The notes: generated by a model from the sequence alone, not told the origin. Positions 14,201 through 24,024 are shown, counted from the first letter of the stretch. The stretch: DNA of 64,000 nt from Monodelphis domestica (GCF_027887165.1 NC_077235.1:47605395-47669394), one strand, 5' to 3'. Numbers and translations: made by a program.

Positions 14201-15625
14201 GGGAATGGTCGAGGCTTCATGACATAAATTTTCAGTTCTCCAAAGATACCATTCTGAAAGCTCTGAATTTTTAGCTGTTCTTTGCTCAGACAGTCCTCCT
14301 GTGGAAGCTTCTATTTGGAATCAACTTAAACTTCTTTTCCTGCCTTTTAGAAACATCAAAAGCATGGAATCCCTTTGGTTTCTGTTCTCCTCAGTCAGAG
14401 GGAAATACTGTATTTCTACCTTAGATCCCCAGGGCCTAGCTTTTAAAGTCTGTTAAAGTCACCTCTACAATGTAGTAACCAACAATTTATTGTAAAGCAT
14501 TTTTTCCGATTTGTAGTTAGAATAGTTACTTCACTCTCTTCACTCTGTCTTCAGAATATCTAATTAACAGTAGCTAAATAGAATACAATTATATGCCCAT
14601 TACTCTCGGCAGATATAACAGGCACTACTTTACTTCTCCCCTCTCCAGACTTGGTGAATGAACACGAATGCTGCTGGAATTAGAATTGATCGTCTTCATA
14701 GCCCCTTCCTTCCCAGCTCCAGAAACTTCACCCCCCACCCTATCACAACCTTGATTAGAACAGTTACTGAGGGATTGCAACAGAAATCTCTGCCTACCTC
14801 TTACTCTACAGAGCAACACCCACTCTAGAGGTTGCTGGAGCTCCCTAGGCCTAGCTGTAACCTTTGTATCCTCTGCCTTCACCCCTATTTCTTTGTCAAG
14901 CTAGTGAGTGTTCCCAGTCCCACACCATCTCCCCACAACAACCCCCAGAATCCTCATACAAGTCATTGCTAGGATTTTGGCAATGGAGAGCTCTCAATTA
15001 AGTTCTGGGATACTTTTTCCTATAAAAATCATGATATAAAGGGTCTAATTTTATTATGGGCTAAAGGGGCATTTGTGTGTTGGCCTGGAAATGAACCTCA
15101 CCCTTTGTAATACTTATGGGAGTAATCCTTTGCAACTTCTACACCTAGATTGGCTTAGAAAGTTACTTAGGGTGCAACTGCTTTTCATGAGTCGAGGACC
15201 ATCTGTAATCAGACCATTCGTGCATATTTTTATATTGTCCCATTGGGCTTGCTTAGTGAAAGTTAATCAAAGGGCAGAATGCTTCTCCAAATAAAATATT
15301 GGTCTTTGAGTAGGCAAGACATTTATTTCAAACATCTTTTCCCAGCCTTTCTGCCAAAGACACGGTTACTCCAAACTCAGAAATTGTGGATGCTGTTGAA
15401 ACCGAGCACACATCAGACCTGAATGGAAAATCCGATACGTGGACTTTTGAGGAGGTTATTGATCTTGAAGAACATGCCAAATCTAGCCAACCGAATTCCA
15501 GCAACACTCCCGATAGCTGTACTCAAAACTCAAATGATGCTGCTACATTTACTCCAAGTCCCAAGTTAGCTTTTGAGGAGGATTCAGCAACGAATCCTTT
15601 GACCACATCTGCAGGAAGCAATTAA
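5117..15625 (+). CDS. MAP7D3: MAP7D3 3' half (MAP7 domain-containing protein 3), six exons
   Basis: The coding exons join in consistent phase into the C-terminal 295 residues of a MAP7-family protein. This family comprises cytoplasmic microtubule-associated proteins that recruit and activate kinesin-1. Residues 1-104 of the visible part are a highly charged Glu/Lys/Arg coiled-coil-like stretch ending in ERLERKK/RIEEIMKRTR, the core of the MAP7 homology domain. Residues 105-295 are acidic, Ser/Thr/Pro-rich and probably disordered, with an EEVIDL motif near residue 228. The N-terminal half lies upstream of the window. The assignment to paralogue D3, rather than MAP7, D1 or D2, rests on its tail-to-tail position with FHL1, as on human Xq26.3. 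I rate the family as certain and the paralogue as very likely. Confidence 0.9.
6909..7165 (+). mobile_element. Long marsupial SINE with RTE-like tail
   Basis: The tRNA-like head (GGTGGCGCAGTGGACAGAG A-box region) and the GTGACCCTGGGCAAATCACTT core lead into AAAATGAGCTGGAGAAAGAA and CCAAGAAAACCCCAAATGGG. The element ends in CAACAACAACAAAA. It is flanked by ATGTTTTAC at 6900-6908 and 7166-7174. It lies in the MAP7D3 intron between the exons at 5117 and 7574. Confidence 0.9.
7574..7678 (+). CDS. MAP7D3: MAP7D3 exon, MAP7 domain
   Basis: It lies between ATTATAG and GTCAGC and holds exactly 35 codons (KEEAEVKAQEEAARQRRERE...QERLERKK). The Arg/Glu-rich helix ends with the ERLERKK half of the family signature. 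Confidence 0.93.
7755..7803 (+). repeat. CTT/CTC simple repeat
   Basis: Pyrimidine trinucleotide tract (CTTCTTCTTCC then repeated TCC) in the intron after the 7574 exon. The proline run read through it is an artefact. Confidence 0.85.
8330..8530 (+). repeat. MIR/THER-type SINE
   Basis: It contains AGTTTGAATTCTACTCC (B-box-like), TGACCCTGGACAAGTCACTT and CTAAAATGGGGATAATAAG, ending near CCTTAAAGGTC. Confidence 0.8.
8958..9011 (+). CDS. MAP7D3: MAP7D3 exon, MAP7 domain core
   Basis: A small exon of 18 codons between CTAATAG and GTAAGC. It encodes RIEEIMKRTRKVEQNSEQ, the most recognisable MAP7-family motif. Confidence 0.95.
9120..9300 (+). repeat. Probable L2 fragment
   Basis: It carries the degenerate L2-like 3' stretch CAAGGCTCAACTCAAGTGCCACCTCC followed by a split CTTAAGATTCCCC region. 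Old and short. Confidence 0.5.
9870..10650 (+). repeat. L2 (LINE-2) 3' portion
   Basis: Cytosine/thymine-rich sequence typical of L2 (TTCAAAACTCAGCTCA). It ends with the L2 terminus-like AAAATGTGAGCAGGGACCCTG and TGCTTAGAATATACTC, then AATAAA at 10640. The open frames across it are not host genes. Confidence 0.7.
10690..10820 (+). repeat. MIR fragment
   Basis: GACTGAGGGCAAGTTCTTTC and CTTGTAAGATGGGTACAGT resemble the MIR core and 3' part. Confidence 0.55.
10900..11700. other. MAP7D3 intron, little recognisable content
   Basis: No exon was found. A MIR-like stretch, reverse-oriented, is visible at about 11490-11575 (ACCCCAGGTCTTTCTGCCTC...TATCCATTATACCACCC). Confidence 0.45.
11708..11908 (-). 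mobile_element. tRNA-derived marsupial SINE
   Basis: Typical full-length reverse copy, from TTTAAACCCTTACCTTC (tail side) to CCACCCAACTGCCCCC (head side). It is flanked by ATCCTCTCCATCTT (11694-11707) and ATCCTCCCCATCTT (11909-11922), a 14-bp duplication with one mismatch. It splits older MIR-like sequence (11640-11990). Confidence 0.92.
12444..12620 (-). mobile_element. tRNA-derived marsupial SINE, diverged
   Basis: Reverse copy with AGTTAAGTGACTCGCCCAG and AGATTTGAACCCAGGACCTC. It is flanked by a 17-bp duplication with one mismatch (CAATTAACCTTTAATCT at 12427-12443; CAATTAACTTTTAATCT at 12621-12637). Confidence 0.92.
12740..12827 (+). CDS. MAP7D3: MAP7D3 exon, acidic linker
   Basis: It lies between GGTTACAG and GTATGC and holds 29 codons plus one base (SEEKSKNEAIDEDDAVEADK...). 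The extra G completes a Val codon with TC of the next exon. It is acidic with no known fold. Confidence 0.88.
12890..13040 (-). repeat. MIR-type SINE
   Basis: Sequence such as GCAAAGCACTTTTTCC, then ACTCCCATTTTACAGATGAA, in the reverse orientation of MIR. It starts about 60 bp after the exon ending at 12827. Confidence 0.7.
13283..13496 (+). repeat. hAT-type non-autonomous DNA transposon, old copy
   Basis: It begins CAGGGGTTCTTTGTCTTGGA and ends around GGCCCCATGTTACAAGTTCTTGG, a rough inverted version of the start. Its interior matches the copies near 17456 and 45430. The exact family name is not assigned. Confidence 0.55.
13874..14081 (+). CDS. MAP7D3: MAP7D3 exon, Ser/Thr/Pro-rich
   Basis: It lies between TCTTCACAG and GTTAGT and is 208 nt long (2 + 68 codons + 2). 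It encodes a low-complexity acidic Thr/Ser/Pro segment (KITESDSPEEVKPSG...). The final AG joins C of the last exon to give Ser. Confidence 0.88.
14082..15345. other. MAP7D3 last intron, no recognisable element
   Basis: No further exon or clear repeat was seen between the last two coding exons. Confidence 0.45.
15346..15625 (+). CDS. MAP7D3: MAP7D3 last coding exon
   Basis: It follows CTTTTCCCAG. One base completes the split Ser codon, then come 92 codons and TAA at 15623-15625. The product is acidic and Asn/Ser/Thr-rich, with the segment WTFEEVIDLEEH. The stop is followed at once by G/GTAATT, a plausible splice donor, and 15 nt later by AATAAA. Confidence 0.9.
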
Positions 15626-15639
15626 GGTAATTTTATACC

Positions 15640-15645
15640 AATAAA
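15640..15645 (+). terminator. MAP7D3: Candidate MAP7D3 poly(A) signal
   Basis: Canonical AATAAA only 15 nt after the stop codon, with a GT/T-rich stretch (TCCTTGTGTTTTTC) about 30-50 nt downstream. It would give a very short 3' UTR. Confidence 0.55.
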
Positions 15646-16009
15646 AAGTCAGTTGCTTCTTTCAAACATTATTGCTCTCCTTGTGTTTTTCTGATGACAG
15701 CGTACATTTATATTAAGTCGACCTCACAAAAGTTGGCCCTTGGTACCTTGGGTTCTCAGAGATTGTGTTTATGGAGGAAGCCCAAGTTTTGATGGGGTCT
15801 ATTGAGCTAAGGGGTTTCAAGTGTGGGCTTTGCAAAGGACTGTGTGTCTGGTTTTCCCAGGACCAGTTAGGGTCAGAGAGAGGCTGATGATAAGGTTTGT
15901 CACAGTGATCATCTTTTCAGCCACAGCAGCTTACAGAGAAAATATGCCAAGTTGTGGCAAGATTATGATCTCCATCAGTAGAGGGCATACCCACTGATGA
16001 CATGAGTGG

Positions 16010-16230
16010 TCCTCAAAATATAGCACTTTTACAACCATTACCTGCTTTGGTTCCCATAGCAACTCCATGAGATATTGATTATTATTCCCATTTCAATAAT
16101 AAGGAAACTGAGATCCAGAGAGTTGATGTTTTTGGCTTTAGTCACTCAGGAAATAAGTGGCAGATCTGGGAATAGAACCCAAGAGTCTTGGCTTCTAGCG
16201 GTTCTTTTTCTATCACAGTTGGCTTTCCCT
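16010..16230 (-). repeat. MIR-type SINE
   Basis: Reverse MIR: ATTCCCATTTCAATAATAAGG, GAAACTGAGATCCAGAGAG, then GGAATAGAACCCAAGAGTC. Downstream of MAP7D3. Confidence 0.75.
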
Positions 16231-16981
16231 ATTCTATAAATCAGTGATTTTATTTTGGTTCTTGATTTTTTTCTCCACACAAAAATTATTTTGAAGCACT
16301 TGCTTCATTCATTCATTCAGGACATTTTTCTTGGACTTTTGTGGCAATATTTCCATCCCTTTTCTATAAATAGACTGAAAATATTTGTTTAACATTAAAA
16401 TACAAAATGCAAAAATATTAGGGTGAAAACATGCCTTTGGGTTAACCTCTTCAAGCAGCACTTCAATGGATACATCTAGTCAAGAAATTAGAGTTTGGAA
16501 AAAGAAAAACTTTTCAACAAACAAAACCAAGGGGCAAAACACAGATTATAGGAAATGAATTTGTTTGGTTTGGGAAAAATATTTGGGTTCTTCCATGTAA
16601 GTGTATACATAGAGGAGTAGACGATCGAGGCCCATAGTCTCTTGCGGGAGCCTCCAGCAATGAGAGAAGATTCCCTTCCAGTGTCTGTTCTTATTAAAAC
16701 ACAAGTCCCTGATGCTCATCGAAATAGCAACAATACTGGTTTTTTGAAAGGGGATTACTCACTCTGCATACTTTGGGGCTTCTTCCCTCCTTCACTATCA
16801 AGGTGTACTTTTAGCAACTCCTTGTCCCAACTTTCAGCTCTATACCTTGTGGTCCTTTGATCTCCAGAGTGTTCATTATACAGAAGTGTCAGAGGATTCT
16901 TCCATAAGCAACCCCAGTAGGCCTCTGGATCCTCTATCTTCTTCTTGAACAATCCCAGTCATGAGAATAATACCACTTACA
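16230..16981. other. Intergenic, nothing recognised
   Basis: AT-rich with scattered TTCATTCATTCATTC-like runs. No gene or intact repeat was recognised. Confidence 0.4.
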
Positions 16982-17178
16982 TTTTTATAACCCTTACCTT
17001 CTGTCTTAGAATCAATACCCAATATTGGTTCCGAGGCCAAAGAGTGGTAAGAGCTAAGCAATTGGGGTTAACTGATTTACCATAGTGACAGTGAGGAAGT
17101 ATCTGAGGTCAGATTTGAACCCAGGACCTCCTATCTCTAGGCCTGGCTTTCTATTCACTGGGTCACCTAGCTGCCCCC
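16982..17178 (-). mobile_element. tRNA-derived marsupial SINE
   Basis: Reverse copy from ATAACCCTTACCTTCTGTC to GTCACCTAGCTGCCCCC. It is flanked by short similar ACATTTTTA/GCATTTTTA sequences. Confidence 0.88.
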
Positions 17179-17455
17179 ATTTGCATTTTTAAAACAAATA
17201 TGCTAGATTTTGGCTGTATTGCCATTCATGGTAAAGCAAGATCTTATTACAAATGTACCCCCACAGTTGCGTGTTTTGAAGAGCCAACATTAGGCAATAC
17301 AAGACTGAATGAAGTAGACTGTTGGCCAAATGATGGGCAATGTTTAAAAAGCTGTGAGATGTGGCAGCATTGAACATGGCGTACCTATATTCAGGAAGGC
17401 TCCCACAGACTCATCCAAGTCTTTATTATAGTCATTAGTTGATGATAGGCCATAA

Positions 17456-17695
17456 AGCAGGGGTGCCCGTGGACTTACAAGGGGCCTGTGAAGCGATTTT
17501 GGGAGATTCATGAACTCAGGTAAGAAGGAAAAAATGACATCCATATTTTCACTAAATTCTAACTGAAATTTGGCATTTTCTTCAATTATTTTAAAACCTG
17601 ATTCTGAGAAGGAGCTTTACCAAGACTGCCTGCCAAAAGAACCCCTTACCCCCTCCTTTTAAGGTAGAGAGGGGGCCCCATAACAAGGCCCTTTG
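17456..17695 (+). repeat. hAT-type non-autonomous DNA transposon, old copy
   Basis: It begins near GCAGGGGTGCCCGTGGAC. The interior CTAACTGAAATTTGGCATTT and ATTCTGAGAAGGAGC match the copy near 45430. It ends around GGGGCCCCATAACAAGG. Confidence 0.6.
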
Positions 17696-17954
17696 TACAA
17701 CAGCAGTGTTAAAATGTGGCTTTTTATGGGCTGCCAATATTCTTAATAAAAAGGGAGGATTTTTATACCAGGTTGACCATTTGGCCTTTCAAGAAGGCTT
17801 CTTTATGGGAGTTATTAATGGGGCTGTCCTTGTGAATCTTAATATATTCATTTAGGCCAATAAGTAGGAAATCTCTGAAGAATTATAGTCGTAGCGCATC
17901 TTATTGTTAGAAGTGACCTGAGGGCTCATACAGTCCACACCCCTGCCCTTGTTG

Positions 17955-18160
17955 GAGAGGCAGTATGGTATGGTGGAATGAGAGCTGGCCTCAGAGCCAG
18001 AAGGACCTGGTTTCAAATCCTATCTTTGACTCTTCCCTCTCTCAACTTCCCAGGCAATTCTCTAGGACTAAGAAGTTGCAGAGAATATGCTGGCCTGCCC
18101 TGGTAGAAGGAATTCCTCATCTGGGAGTTCCTAGTGCAAATGAAATCACAATTTCCCTAA
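17955..18160 (+). repeat. THER1/MIR-type SINE
   Basis: TGGTTTCAAATCCTATC (B-box-like), then the THER-type block CAGGCAATTCTCTAGGACTA and CTGGGAGTTCCTAGTGC, and AATGAAATCACA at the end. Confidence 0.75.
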
Positions 18161-18199
18161 TGTAGTATCCCCAACAAAAAGTCATCCCACTTCTGCTTG

Positions 18200-18450
18200 A
18201 AGGAAGGAAACAAGCATTTATTAAGTGTCTGCCATGTGCCAGGCACTGTATTAAGTAATTTGCAAATATTATCTCATTTGATTCTAACAACTTTGGTTGC
18301 TATTACTGTCTTCATTTCACAGATGGGGAAACTGAGGCAAACCAAGGTTAAGTGACTCTCAGGGTCATACAGGTAGTAAGTGTCTGAGGCTAGATTTGAA
18401 CTCATGTCTTCCTGACTCCACAAGTCCAGCTCTCTATCCACCTAGATGTT
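18200..18450 (-). repeat. MIR/THER-type SINE
   Basis: Reverse orientation: CATTTATTAAGTGTCTGCCA, TTTCACAGATGGGGAAACTG, GGTTAAGTGACTCTCAGGG and GATTTGAACTCATGTCTTCC. Confidence 0.85.
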
Positions 18451-19422
18451 CCCAAATGCCTGCAGTGAGACGAAACTCAGTACTCATGAAAGCAGCCCCT
18501 TGTATTTTTGGACATTTTTAATCGTTGGGGATTTCTCTTGTTGAAGTGAACTTGCCATCTGTTGTTTGCAGTTTCACTCTTTGGGGCCAAGCAGAATGAG
18601 TTAGAAACTTTCGTCAGGTGAAAATTCAGGCTAAACAGCCTCATTTCCTCCAGCTGTCCCAGTTTGGGAGACATGGTCTCCGGTGCTCTCAGCATCTTGT
18701 TTGCTGTCCCCAAAGTCATTGTGATCTTTTTTCTTGGGGGAAAGGTGAGTAAGAGAAAGGGTCATGAGGTACTGAAGTGAAGAATATCGAAGAGGGTTGT
18801 GTGCTCTGGGATCAGGATCACCCTCTGGACTCAATCTTTCTTCTCACTGTTTTGTCTTTGGCCAGATCTAGAAACACTCCATTCCTGGAAGTCTCTGGAT
18901 CCCATCTCAAGGTCTTTCTTCAAGAAGTTCCTTCTTGCTTTCACTCAAGTTCAACCCTGTTAAGATCAAGTTCTCCATGTGCACCTTGAGTACTTTCAGG
19001 GAGTTACTCAGCTCTCCTGTGTTTGTTTCCTCCCTCTTGGGTTTAGTGAACATTCAGTGTGGCAAGATTTCCTGGCAAAGTATTATTTCTGGTTCCTTTA
19101 AAAATTTCCTTTAAACCATCTCTTGCTTGTTTTATTTTCCCTTTGGCGTATGCAAAGTGGTGAGGAAGCATCCAAACTGACTGGTCAATATTTTTCTAAA
19201 ATGGTATGCTTGAGAAGGAAAGGATGCTTCCAGCTCTTATTTTTAAACCCCTCAGTAACCATCACCCCTTTACTGTTAGACTGTCAATGAATCGATATTG
19301 GGCAAGTGTTGATGAGATCTCTCAGGTAATGATCCCACCCTGCTCTCAGGAGCATTTTCATATTGTGGGGAATACGGACATTTGGGTGCTTTCACAGTCC
19401 TTCATATTGTATTTGGCCTCTC
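18451..19422. other. Intergenic, nothing recognised
   Basis: No gene or named repeat was recognised between the MIR and the CT microsatellite. Confidence 0.4.
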
Positions 19423-19443
19423 TCTCCCTCCCTCCATCCCTCC

Positions 19444-19536
<93 letters not shown>

Positions 19537-19609
19537 TCTCCCTCTTTCTCTCTCTCCCTCTTTCTCCCTCCCTCCCTCCCTCCCCCTCTCTGTCTCTGTC
19601 TCTCTCCCT

Positions 19610-19701
<92 letters not shown>

Positions 19702-19746
19702 CTCTCTGTCTCCCTCCCTCCCTCTCTCTCTGTCTCTCTTTCTTTT
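19423..19746. repeat. Long CT (GA) microsatellite
   Basis: About 320 bp of nearly pure pyrimidine, mostly (CT)n with CCCT and TTTCT interruptions that separate two long pure CT blocks. The overlapping Leu/Ser-only open frames in all three + frames are artefacts of the repeat. Confidence 0.98.
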
Positions 19747-19799
19747 TCTTATGTGTTCACTACATTTCCTTACCTATTAAAGACTGCATGCAGTCAATA

Positions 19800-20560
19800 G
19801 GTGCTTTTTAACAGTTTCCCTGCCTTTCTACAGCTTGAAGGGATGAATTGCCTCCTTTGAAATCACTGAAAAGATCACCAAGTCTTAAGCCCATGTAATA
19901 ATACATACACCTGCATATATTCATGCACATCATACATAATATGAAAATAGTTTCATCAAACTGTACTTAAACCTGTGCCTGATACTCATACGAGTTAATC
20001 AGCCCAACTGCTACTGAATTTTCATTATTGAATCACCAGTGTTCTGAAGCTGAACTATGTTCCTTTCTGGAACTCACTCTTGAATGAGGAGGGAGGCCCT
20101 AAGCCTTCCTGATGTCTCTGGAATTGTTGGAGGTGAGGACAGTGCCTTAGGTTGGACAGTGGACTTTTGGGTATTTCATTTCATTCACTGAGCTTTTTCA
20201 TTTTGCCAGAGACAATCAGTTTAAGAAAAAAGATGCAGGTTTCTTTCTGCACACGCATTATTTGTTCAAAAATGTTACAGTTTTGTACGTATAGAAGTCA
20301 AATATACTTTGCAGATGGGCATTTATCATTTTAATAGTTAACAGTTATTCTCTAAGAATAGAACCACTTTCTAACAAAGTTATGAACAAGGGCATCTGCA
20401 AGATTCAATAAATTACTCACATTTCCTGTATCTTTAATTTTTGTGTTTTATAACCATGACATGTTTCCCCTTCCTCTTTCCATGCCTCTTCCCTACCTTT
20501 TCCTGCATAAAATACAGTGTAAAACAGCAATATTGGCGTTATCTTTATTGTGTCTTGTAT
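19800..20560. other. Intergenic, nothing recognised
   Basis: AT-rich. No gene or clear repeat was recognised. Confidence 0.4.
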
Positions 20561-20564
20561 TCCT

Positions 20565-20710
20565 AGGATCTTAGAATTTGGAAAAGGGACTTATTTTCTA
20601 GAGGAGAAAAATAAGGCCAATAGGTCACAGAAGTAGGAAGTGGTAGAGCCAGCATGTAAAACCTCAGTCTTCTGATTTCTAATTCTATGCTCCTTCTGTG
20701 GCATCCATCA
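20565..20710 (-). repeat. MIR-type SINE
   Basis: Reverse MIR features: TAGAATTTGGAAAAGGGAC, GAAAAATAAGGCCAATAGG and GAAGTAGGAAGTGGTAGAG. Confidence 0.55.
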
Positions 20711-20966
20711 TTTTAGGTCATGCAAAATAAATTGGGCAAAAGTCTACCTATTCTAGATACTTAGATCCCTTCAAAGACTTGGTTTTGTTTGAAAACAAGG
20801 ATCGAGTAGATTGTTGGACCAGCTGGTCTCTGAAGTCCTTTCTAACCCCTGGATTCCAGCATTTTGTTTCCACTATCCTTAATGATTTTACTGCTCTTCT
20901 TGATCCAAGTGTAAACCTTTTCTCATAACTCTCAAGTGAAATTATTTACTTATTTTTACTGCATAG

Positions 20967-21153
20967 CTTTTTTAAACCCTTCCCTTCCGTCTTGGAATCA
21001 ATGGTTCCAAGGCAGAAGAACAGTAAGGGCTAGGCAATGGGGGTTAAGTGACTTGCCCAGGGTCACACAGCTAGGAAGTTTCTGAGGCCAGATTTGCACC
21101 TGGGACCTCCCGTCTCTAGGCCTGACTATCCACTTAGCTACCCAGCTGCCCCC
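20967..21153 (-). mobile_element. tRNA-derived marsupial SINE
   Basis: Reverse copy with TTTTTTTAAACCCTTCCC tail and CTACCCAGCTGCCCCC head. The 10-bp target duplication TACTGCATAG is at 20957-20966 and 21154-21163. Confidence 0.93.
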
Positions 21154-21163
21154 TACTGCATAG

Positions 21164-22006
21164 TTTGGTTTAAAAGCTTTTTTTTACCCTTTCATTATGC
21201 TTGAGATCCAAAACAACCAAAATGTATGCCATTTAGTGTAGCATGGCAATAGGGTACTCCCTGCAGCGTGTTGAGATAAATTTTTGGTATTGAGAGCCTG
21301 AAGTACAAAAGGTCCACACTTAACCTGTTCATTGTTGCCAGTAAAAGAGTGCAGCGGTCCCTAATACAGTCAGAGCAGCTTTTTATGCGTTACTAGTTAC
21401 ATAAGGCCCAGAGACACCCTATTAACTAAGATTGTGATTGGTTCTTAATTACACTGCCTGTTTGACTAAGAGTCTTCATCATGGCAATCAGAAAACCTCA
21501 ATTTGGCCAATATCCTCTTGGAAGGCCTTGTGACAGCTGACTTCCAGTACCCTCTCAGACAAGGGCCCTTCCAGAGCAGACAGTGCTATGGAGGGGGCAC
21601 AGACTTCGTCACCTCCCTGTACCTTTCGAGCCCAGTACTCAGATTAAGTTATCCTTCAGTCACTTTTCTTATGTCTCTCATCTGACATGCTTGTTTTGCT
21701 ACCCTTATTGAGTACTACTTTAAGGCTTAAAGTTTGGCTCCAGTGATTACTATTATAATTAACATACCTCTTAACTCTAATCAATAATCACTTTCCTAAG
21801 TTCCTGTCAAAGTGCTAGAGAAAAATGAAGTGCTGCTCTCCAGATCTTTTCATTTACCGACAAGTAATGGCATTCATTGGCCAGCCTGCAAAATACAAAT
21901 ATTTTACTGCCATTATGCCAGTGTCCCAGGGTCCCTTTGGCAATTAATATATTGCCAATTTCTCCATACCAGTGAATAATAAGTAACATTTAAGGTTTAC
22001 TAAGTT
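21164..22006. other. Intergenic, nothing recognised
   Basis: No gene or intact element was recognised. MIR-related sequence begins towards 21980. Confidence 0.4.
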
Positions 22007-22016
22007 CTTTACAAAT

Positions 22017-22430
22017 GCCATTATTATTTTTAATTTTTTCAAATTTTCATTTCTTTATTAAACCCTTTAATTAAAATCAATACCATGTATTGGTTCTAAG
22101 GCAGGAAAGTGGTCAGGGCTGGGCAATGGGGATGAAGTGACTTGCCCAGGGTCACATAGCTAGGAAGTATCTGAGGTCACATTTGAACCCAGGACCTCCC
22201 ATCTCTGGGCCTGGCTCTCAATCCACTGAGCTACCCAGCTGCCCCCCATTATTATTTTTAAACCCTTATCTTCTATCTTAGAATCAACAGTAAGAGTAGG
22301 ACTAAGGCTAGATAATTGGGGCCAAGTGATTTGCATAGGGTCACACTGCTAGAAAGCATCTGAGGTCAAATTTGATCCAGGCCTTCCTGACTCAAAGCCT
22401 GGCTCTCTACTAAGCCACCTAGCTTGCCCC
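22017..22430 (-). mobile_element. Older marsupial SINE, split by a younger one
   Basis: The body at 22262-22430 is a diverged reverse SINE (AACCCTTATCTTCTATC to GCCACCTAGCTTGCCCC). Its own target duplication CTTTACAAAT is at 22007-22016 and 22431-22440, outside the younger insertion. The host sequence is a MIR. Confidence 0.85.
22034..22245 (-). mobile_element. Younger marsupial SINE nested in an older SINE
   Basis: Full reverse copy with AAGTGACTTGCCCAGGGTC and CTACCCAGCTGCCCCC. It is flanked by CCATTATTATTTTTAA at 22018-22033 and 22246-22261, which places the insertion in the AT-rich tail of the older SINE. Confidence 0.9.
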
Positions 22431-22622
22431 CTTTACAAATATTATTAAATGGTTTTTATCCTTACAACAATCCTGTGAAAATAGGTGCTATCACCATTTT
22501 ACATGTGAGGAAACAGAAAGGTTAAGTTGCTTTGCTAGGGAGTGTCTGAGACAGGGATTGAACTCAGATCTTGTTGACTCCCAAGCCCAATATTCTTATG
22601 CACTGTGCCACCTCACTGTCTA

Positions 22623-23970
22623 TTGGGGAGAACTCTCTCATACTTATTTTTATTTCTTGTTTATTATGAATTAATCTTGTTCCCTTTTCACTTTGATAAT
22701 TTTATTTTCCTTTTTAAAATTTTGTTAGGTAAAATTTTATAGGTTTTGTACATTTTCTCCCCAAACAGCTTAGTATTGTTCATTTCTACAGCCTTTAAAC
22801 AAAGTCTGTCCTATCCTTTTCTATCTCCAATTGTCAGATTTCAGCTTATTTTAGTCTTGTTGATAGTTTTTTTTAATTGCGTGCTCAGTTTAATCACCTT
22901 CCTTCTAGTTTAACTATGAAACAACTTTATAACTCTAATGATATGACGGATTCTGAGGAGTGCCTTACCTGCATTCTCCACATTTTGCAATATTTTCTCA
23001 TTTTCCTCTTATATAATTACCAATTGTTTCTTCAATTTATTTTTTCCCGTTTGTTTTTCAAGAAGTTTTGAATAGCTTCCTTTTAGTTCTGTGTACTTTT
23101 TGCTTGCATTCCCTATATTAATTATTGTATCATGTTATAGACTGCAAAACATGTTCACTATTTCTGCCTCTTTGTCTTGGTCCTTTAAAAAAAACCAGTT
23201 TCTTTGTGCCGTAGTATATGGTTTGTCTTTGTAAGGGAAGGGTAGGCATTGTGTGATGCTGAGAAATAGGTATACTCATTAATGCTTTCGTTTAGAAGAC
23301 GCCATGAATCTTTCAGATCTTAACTTTTTCAACGATATTCAGTTCTATATTTTCCTCTTAAAAAGTTTATGCTTGTTCAGCTCTGAGAGTAACATTTCCA
23401 TGTTCTACAGTTAGTTACTCTGCACCTTTTGAAGTCTAGTTAGCTTTTCCTTTGTGAATTTAGATGCTGTGCCATTTAAGGCATAGAAGCACACTCATAG
23501 AAGCATCTGCGGTACTTGTATGAAGGATGCAATTTCCATGAATCTCTCGATAGTGAGTTTTTACTTATGCTTTGATAACAAATTTTCAGCTCCTGTTTTT
23601 ATAGAATCACTTGGAAGGGCAACATTTTTAGCCTCGTATTTCCATTCTTTGTGTGTTTCCTGAATGAGTAACTTTTTGTGGTATATTTCTGCAACTCAGT
23701 TCACCTATGATTGAGCCAGACAGGCCCCAAAGGTACAAGAGGAGAACTCGAGTTAGTGACACATTTGGAAGTCTATTGTACTAAGTATATATACGTGGAC
23801 CAGGGATGAAGGAAGGGATGGTAGAGAAGAGCTGCCCTCCCCCTTGGCCTCTTTTGCTCTTGAGATAGTTTTATTTAGCATTTGAATAAAGATGTAGCCA
23901 TCAAGTGGAGCTTTGGGAATCACATTTCTGGGGTTGCTGGTTTCATAGGCTTTAGGCAAGGCCTCTGCTT
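22623..23970. other. Intergenic AT-rich, no gene recognised
   Basis: T-rich + strand that may be very old LINE sequence in reverse orientation, but I cannot name it. Confidence 0.35.
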
Positions 23971-23971
23971 G

Positions 23972-23981
23972 CACGCATGCG

Positions 23982-24014
<33 letters not shown>

Positions 24015-24024
24015 ATACATACAC
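23972..24024. repeat. Alternating CA/CG tract
   Basis: GCACGCATGCGCACGCGCGC leads into (CA)n and CATACATACACGTG. It is a roughly 50-bp alternating purine-pyrimidine run, the sequence type most prone to Z-DNA. Confidence 0.95.

Larger units (their letters stand above)
21975..22622 (-). repeat. MIR-type SINE interrupted by two SINEs
   Basis: The left arm before 22006 (ATAAGTAACATTTAAGG) and the right arm 22441-22622 (AACAATCCTGTGAAAATAGG, TTTTACATGTGAGGAAAC, GGATTGAACTCAGATC) form one reverse MIR. Confidence 0.75.

Noticed and set aside
5117..15625. Alternative identity MAP7D2 for the + strand gene
   Set aside because: The MAP7 motif alone cannot exclude it, but the FHL1 neighbour fits only MAP7D3 in the mammalian gene order.
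19206..19811. Long open frames of up to 201 codons rich in Leu/Ser/Pro
   Set aside because: They run through the CT microsatellite in all three + frames at once and have no conserved content.
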